21,387 bases of DNA from IMG/VR virus record IMGVR_UViG_3300006928_000119, positions 1 through 21,387 of that record; one strand, written 5' to 3'. The position numbers and the translations under genes were made by a program. The DNA comes from a virus. Of the stretch, positions 19,879 through 21,387 are shown in pieces; position 1 is the first letter of the stretch, and every line of letters begins with the position of its first letter. Below the pieces are notes generated by a model. The model saw only the letters and a list, made by a program, of their open reading frames with translations. It made no database searches and was not told where the DNA came from.

Positions 19879-21387
19879 CTTCTGCCATCAGCTTTTACGT
19901 CTAAGCGAGTAGCGCCCAATCTCCACCCTAAAGAAACATTACCATCGCCAGACTGGTCATCGTTAGATTCTACTCTAATAACTGCTTGTCTACCCCTAGC
20001 TCTTACATCTGCTTTTGTTGTAGAAGAACTAATTTCAGAAGTGGCTTTAGTGGTTAAGGATTCCCCTGGGAAATTCCTTACTTTAGTAACAATATTAATT
20101 GATCCAGAGTTGCTATCTTGTAAAAAATTTATATCAGGAATTACAGAAGATATGGAAGTAAATTGGTTGCCATCACCTATATCAAAATCACTAGATTCTA
20201 TAAACACTCCAGTCATAGCGCTACCGTCATCGTCATACCCTATTTCATGCTGGTATAAATAATTATCTTTAGTTGCTTGAGGATAATTAACAACTCCAGA
20301 ATCTAACCAAGCGTGTCTTTCTAAATTTCCGTAATACCAAACTTGCTCTTGTGTGTTGTAGATAACGTAACGATCTATTTCACTTGAAGAACTAGAAGGG
20401 TAGAACCAGCCAACTTCATTATTTTCGCTGTTTGTAAATGCGTGTATTTTATAAGCTTGTCCAACATTTATATCAGAAAAAACATAACTTGATACCGAAC
20501 AAGGCATCTTTTGAACGCTGCCATTATATAAATAAAAGCTTCCAAAGCTCATAAAATATATACCCATATCTGATGTTACTGCTGCTTTAGGCCCAATTAA
20601 TCCTGTCGCTTCATTAATTAAATTAACAGCAAAAGTGTAAGGAGGACCTACAAATTGCATGCTATAAACTGACGTATCAGTAAATACAACTATTTCTTGT
20701 CTAGATTTAACGGCGCCAACTATTTTTGACCCACTAGACAAACGTAAAGATCCAGCGCTGTTGGTTATAAGAGGTTCAAATTCAAGTTCATTTTCTTGAT
20801 CTGAAAAGGCAATAAGCATTGGATCACTCGCTCCACTACGAGAAGATCCACTCATAGGGTCTGCGCCTAATACTATTAAATGTCTATCAACCTCTGAAGT
20901 TATCACCTGTAAACCTATAGTCGGGACCTGATTGGCACCACTTATTCCAGACAATGCAGCTGCCCTAACGGTTAAACCATTATTTTCTACCCACCTATAA
21001 ATGCCCCCACCTCTAGGATTCATAATTAAATTTTCACCAAAATTATCATGCGTCCATAAACGCAATTGCCCTGACGCACTTATAGAACTTACAGATCCAA
21101 ATGTTCCAGAACCCCACGTTCCAGTACCCCAACCCGAAGAAGGAACATACGTATCTAAGCCTACGTTAATTTGATACGCTCCAACTACGGAACTACCACC
21201 ATTACCACTGTCACTACCATTAGCAGTTACTGTGTCTCCGTCTGTGTCTTTAGCGGTTATTGTGTAAGTGTTTGTTCCTGTAACTAAGAGTATTTGATAT
21301 TCTTGATTTAAAACAGCAGCAGTGACTAAACCACCTAAAGTAGCAGCACCACTAAAAGTAACGAAATCATTAGTGACAGCCCCATGA
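19875..21387 (-). CDS. Tail protein, gp10/propeller-like, start beyond the right edge
   Basis: The reading frame stays open from the stop at 19875 to the window end, giving 503 visible residues; a TTG at 21065 is only an internal codon. The first visible residues read HGAVTNDFVTFSGAA and LNQEYQI, a strand-rich domain frequent in marine podovirus tail proteins, followed by a Gly/Ser/Trp segment (GWGTGTWGSGTFG). Then 'LWTHDNFGENLIMNPRGGGI' and repeated hydrophobic strands follow (about 130-400), resembling the P22 gp10-type tail-accessory fold or another beta-propeller. It is presumably part of the tail hub or neck. Its first residues lie outside the window. Confidence 0.65.
   Translation of the reverse strand, partial: HGAVTNDFVTFSGAATLGGLVTAAVLNQEYQILLVTGTNTYTITAKDTDGDTVTANGSDSGNGGSSVVGAYQINVGLDTYVPSSGWGTGTWGSGTFGSVSSISASGQLRLWTHDNFGENLIMNPRGGGIYRWVENNGLTVRAAALSGISGANQVPTIGLQVITSEVDRHLIVLGADPMSGSSRSGASDPMLIAFSDQENELEFEPLITNSAGSLRLSSGSKIVGAVKSRQEIVVFTDTSVYSMQFVGPPYTFAVNLINEATGLIGPKAAVTSDMGIYFMSFGSFYLYNGSVQKMPCSVSSYVFSDINVGQAYKIHAFTNSENNEVGWFYPSSSSSEIDRYVIYNTQEQVWYYGNLERHAWLDSGVVNYPQATKDNYLYQHEIGYDDDGSAMTGVFIESSDFDIGDGNQFTSISSVIPDINFLQDSNSGSINIVTKVRNFPGESLTTKATSEISSSTTKADVRARGRQAVIRVESNDDQSGDGNVSLGWRLGATRLDVKADGRR

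Noticed and set aside
1-21387. tRNA genes, CRISPR arrays, integrase or attachment sites, insertion sequences
   Set aside because: I looked for cloverleaf arms, regularly spaced repeats, tyrosine/serine recombinase motifs and transposase motifs and saw none; a covariance search could still find a tRNA.

Overview
The window is a piece of a tailed double-stranded DNA bacteriophage genome, most likely a marine one and probably a podovirus. It has phage replication, recombination and virion genes, very tight packing with many ATGA/TAATG-type overlaps, an A/T-rich composition (by eye roughly 36-39% GC) and no tRNA, rRNA, insertion sequence, CRISPR or integrase that I can see. The virion proteins resemble uncharacterised tail and ejection proteins common in ocean phage contigs; that, and the host, is inference. 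Both window ends cut through genes.

Layout. 1-572 (+): three small genes, the first cut by the left edge. 583-3109 (-): a run of small genes ending with a terminase small subunit (TerS), transcribed from a promoter near 3140-3167. Two unusual DNA-level arrays sit at the end of this run: 11 same-orientation GTCGG sites in and just beyond terS, and 8 TGACAAAA(C) sites around a 26-bp pure A/T tract at 1251-1550. 3209-6731 (+): early genes transcribed divergently from the same control region, comprising a protein with an SSB-like acidic tail, a basic mini-protein, a ribbon-helix-helix protein, a RecE/Cas4-like PD-(D/E)XK exonuclease, a 441-residue unknown and a Holliday-junction-resolvase-like nuclease. 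6789-8010 (-): a Sak4-like RecA-fold ATPase and a DUF669 protein. 8090-11168 (+): a helix-turn-helix regulator, a large primase-polymerase/helicase fusion, a one-pass membrane protein and another PD-(D/E)XK nuclease. 11165-21387 (-): the late virion block, read leftward from outside the window: beta-propeller-like tail protein (cut by the right edge), a small tail protein, a 2-oxoglutarate/Fe(II) oxygenase, a glycine-rich tail protein, and three large tail/ejection proteins.

How it fits together. Two divergent control regions (about 3110-3208 and 8011-8110) share GTTTACA half-sites that coincide with promoter elements. The HTH protein encoded at 8090 is the obvious candidate to bind both, which would tie replication, recombination and the terS cluster to one switch. 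The exonuclease, Sak4-like annealing ATPase, DUF669 protein and resolvase-like nuclease form a plausible recombination set around the primase-polymerase/helicase. The two arrays near terS are the most novel signals: candidate packaging (pac) sites and a candidate replication origin or operator array, lying side by side within 1 kb.
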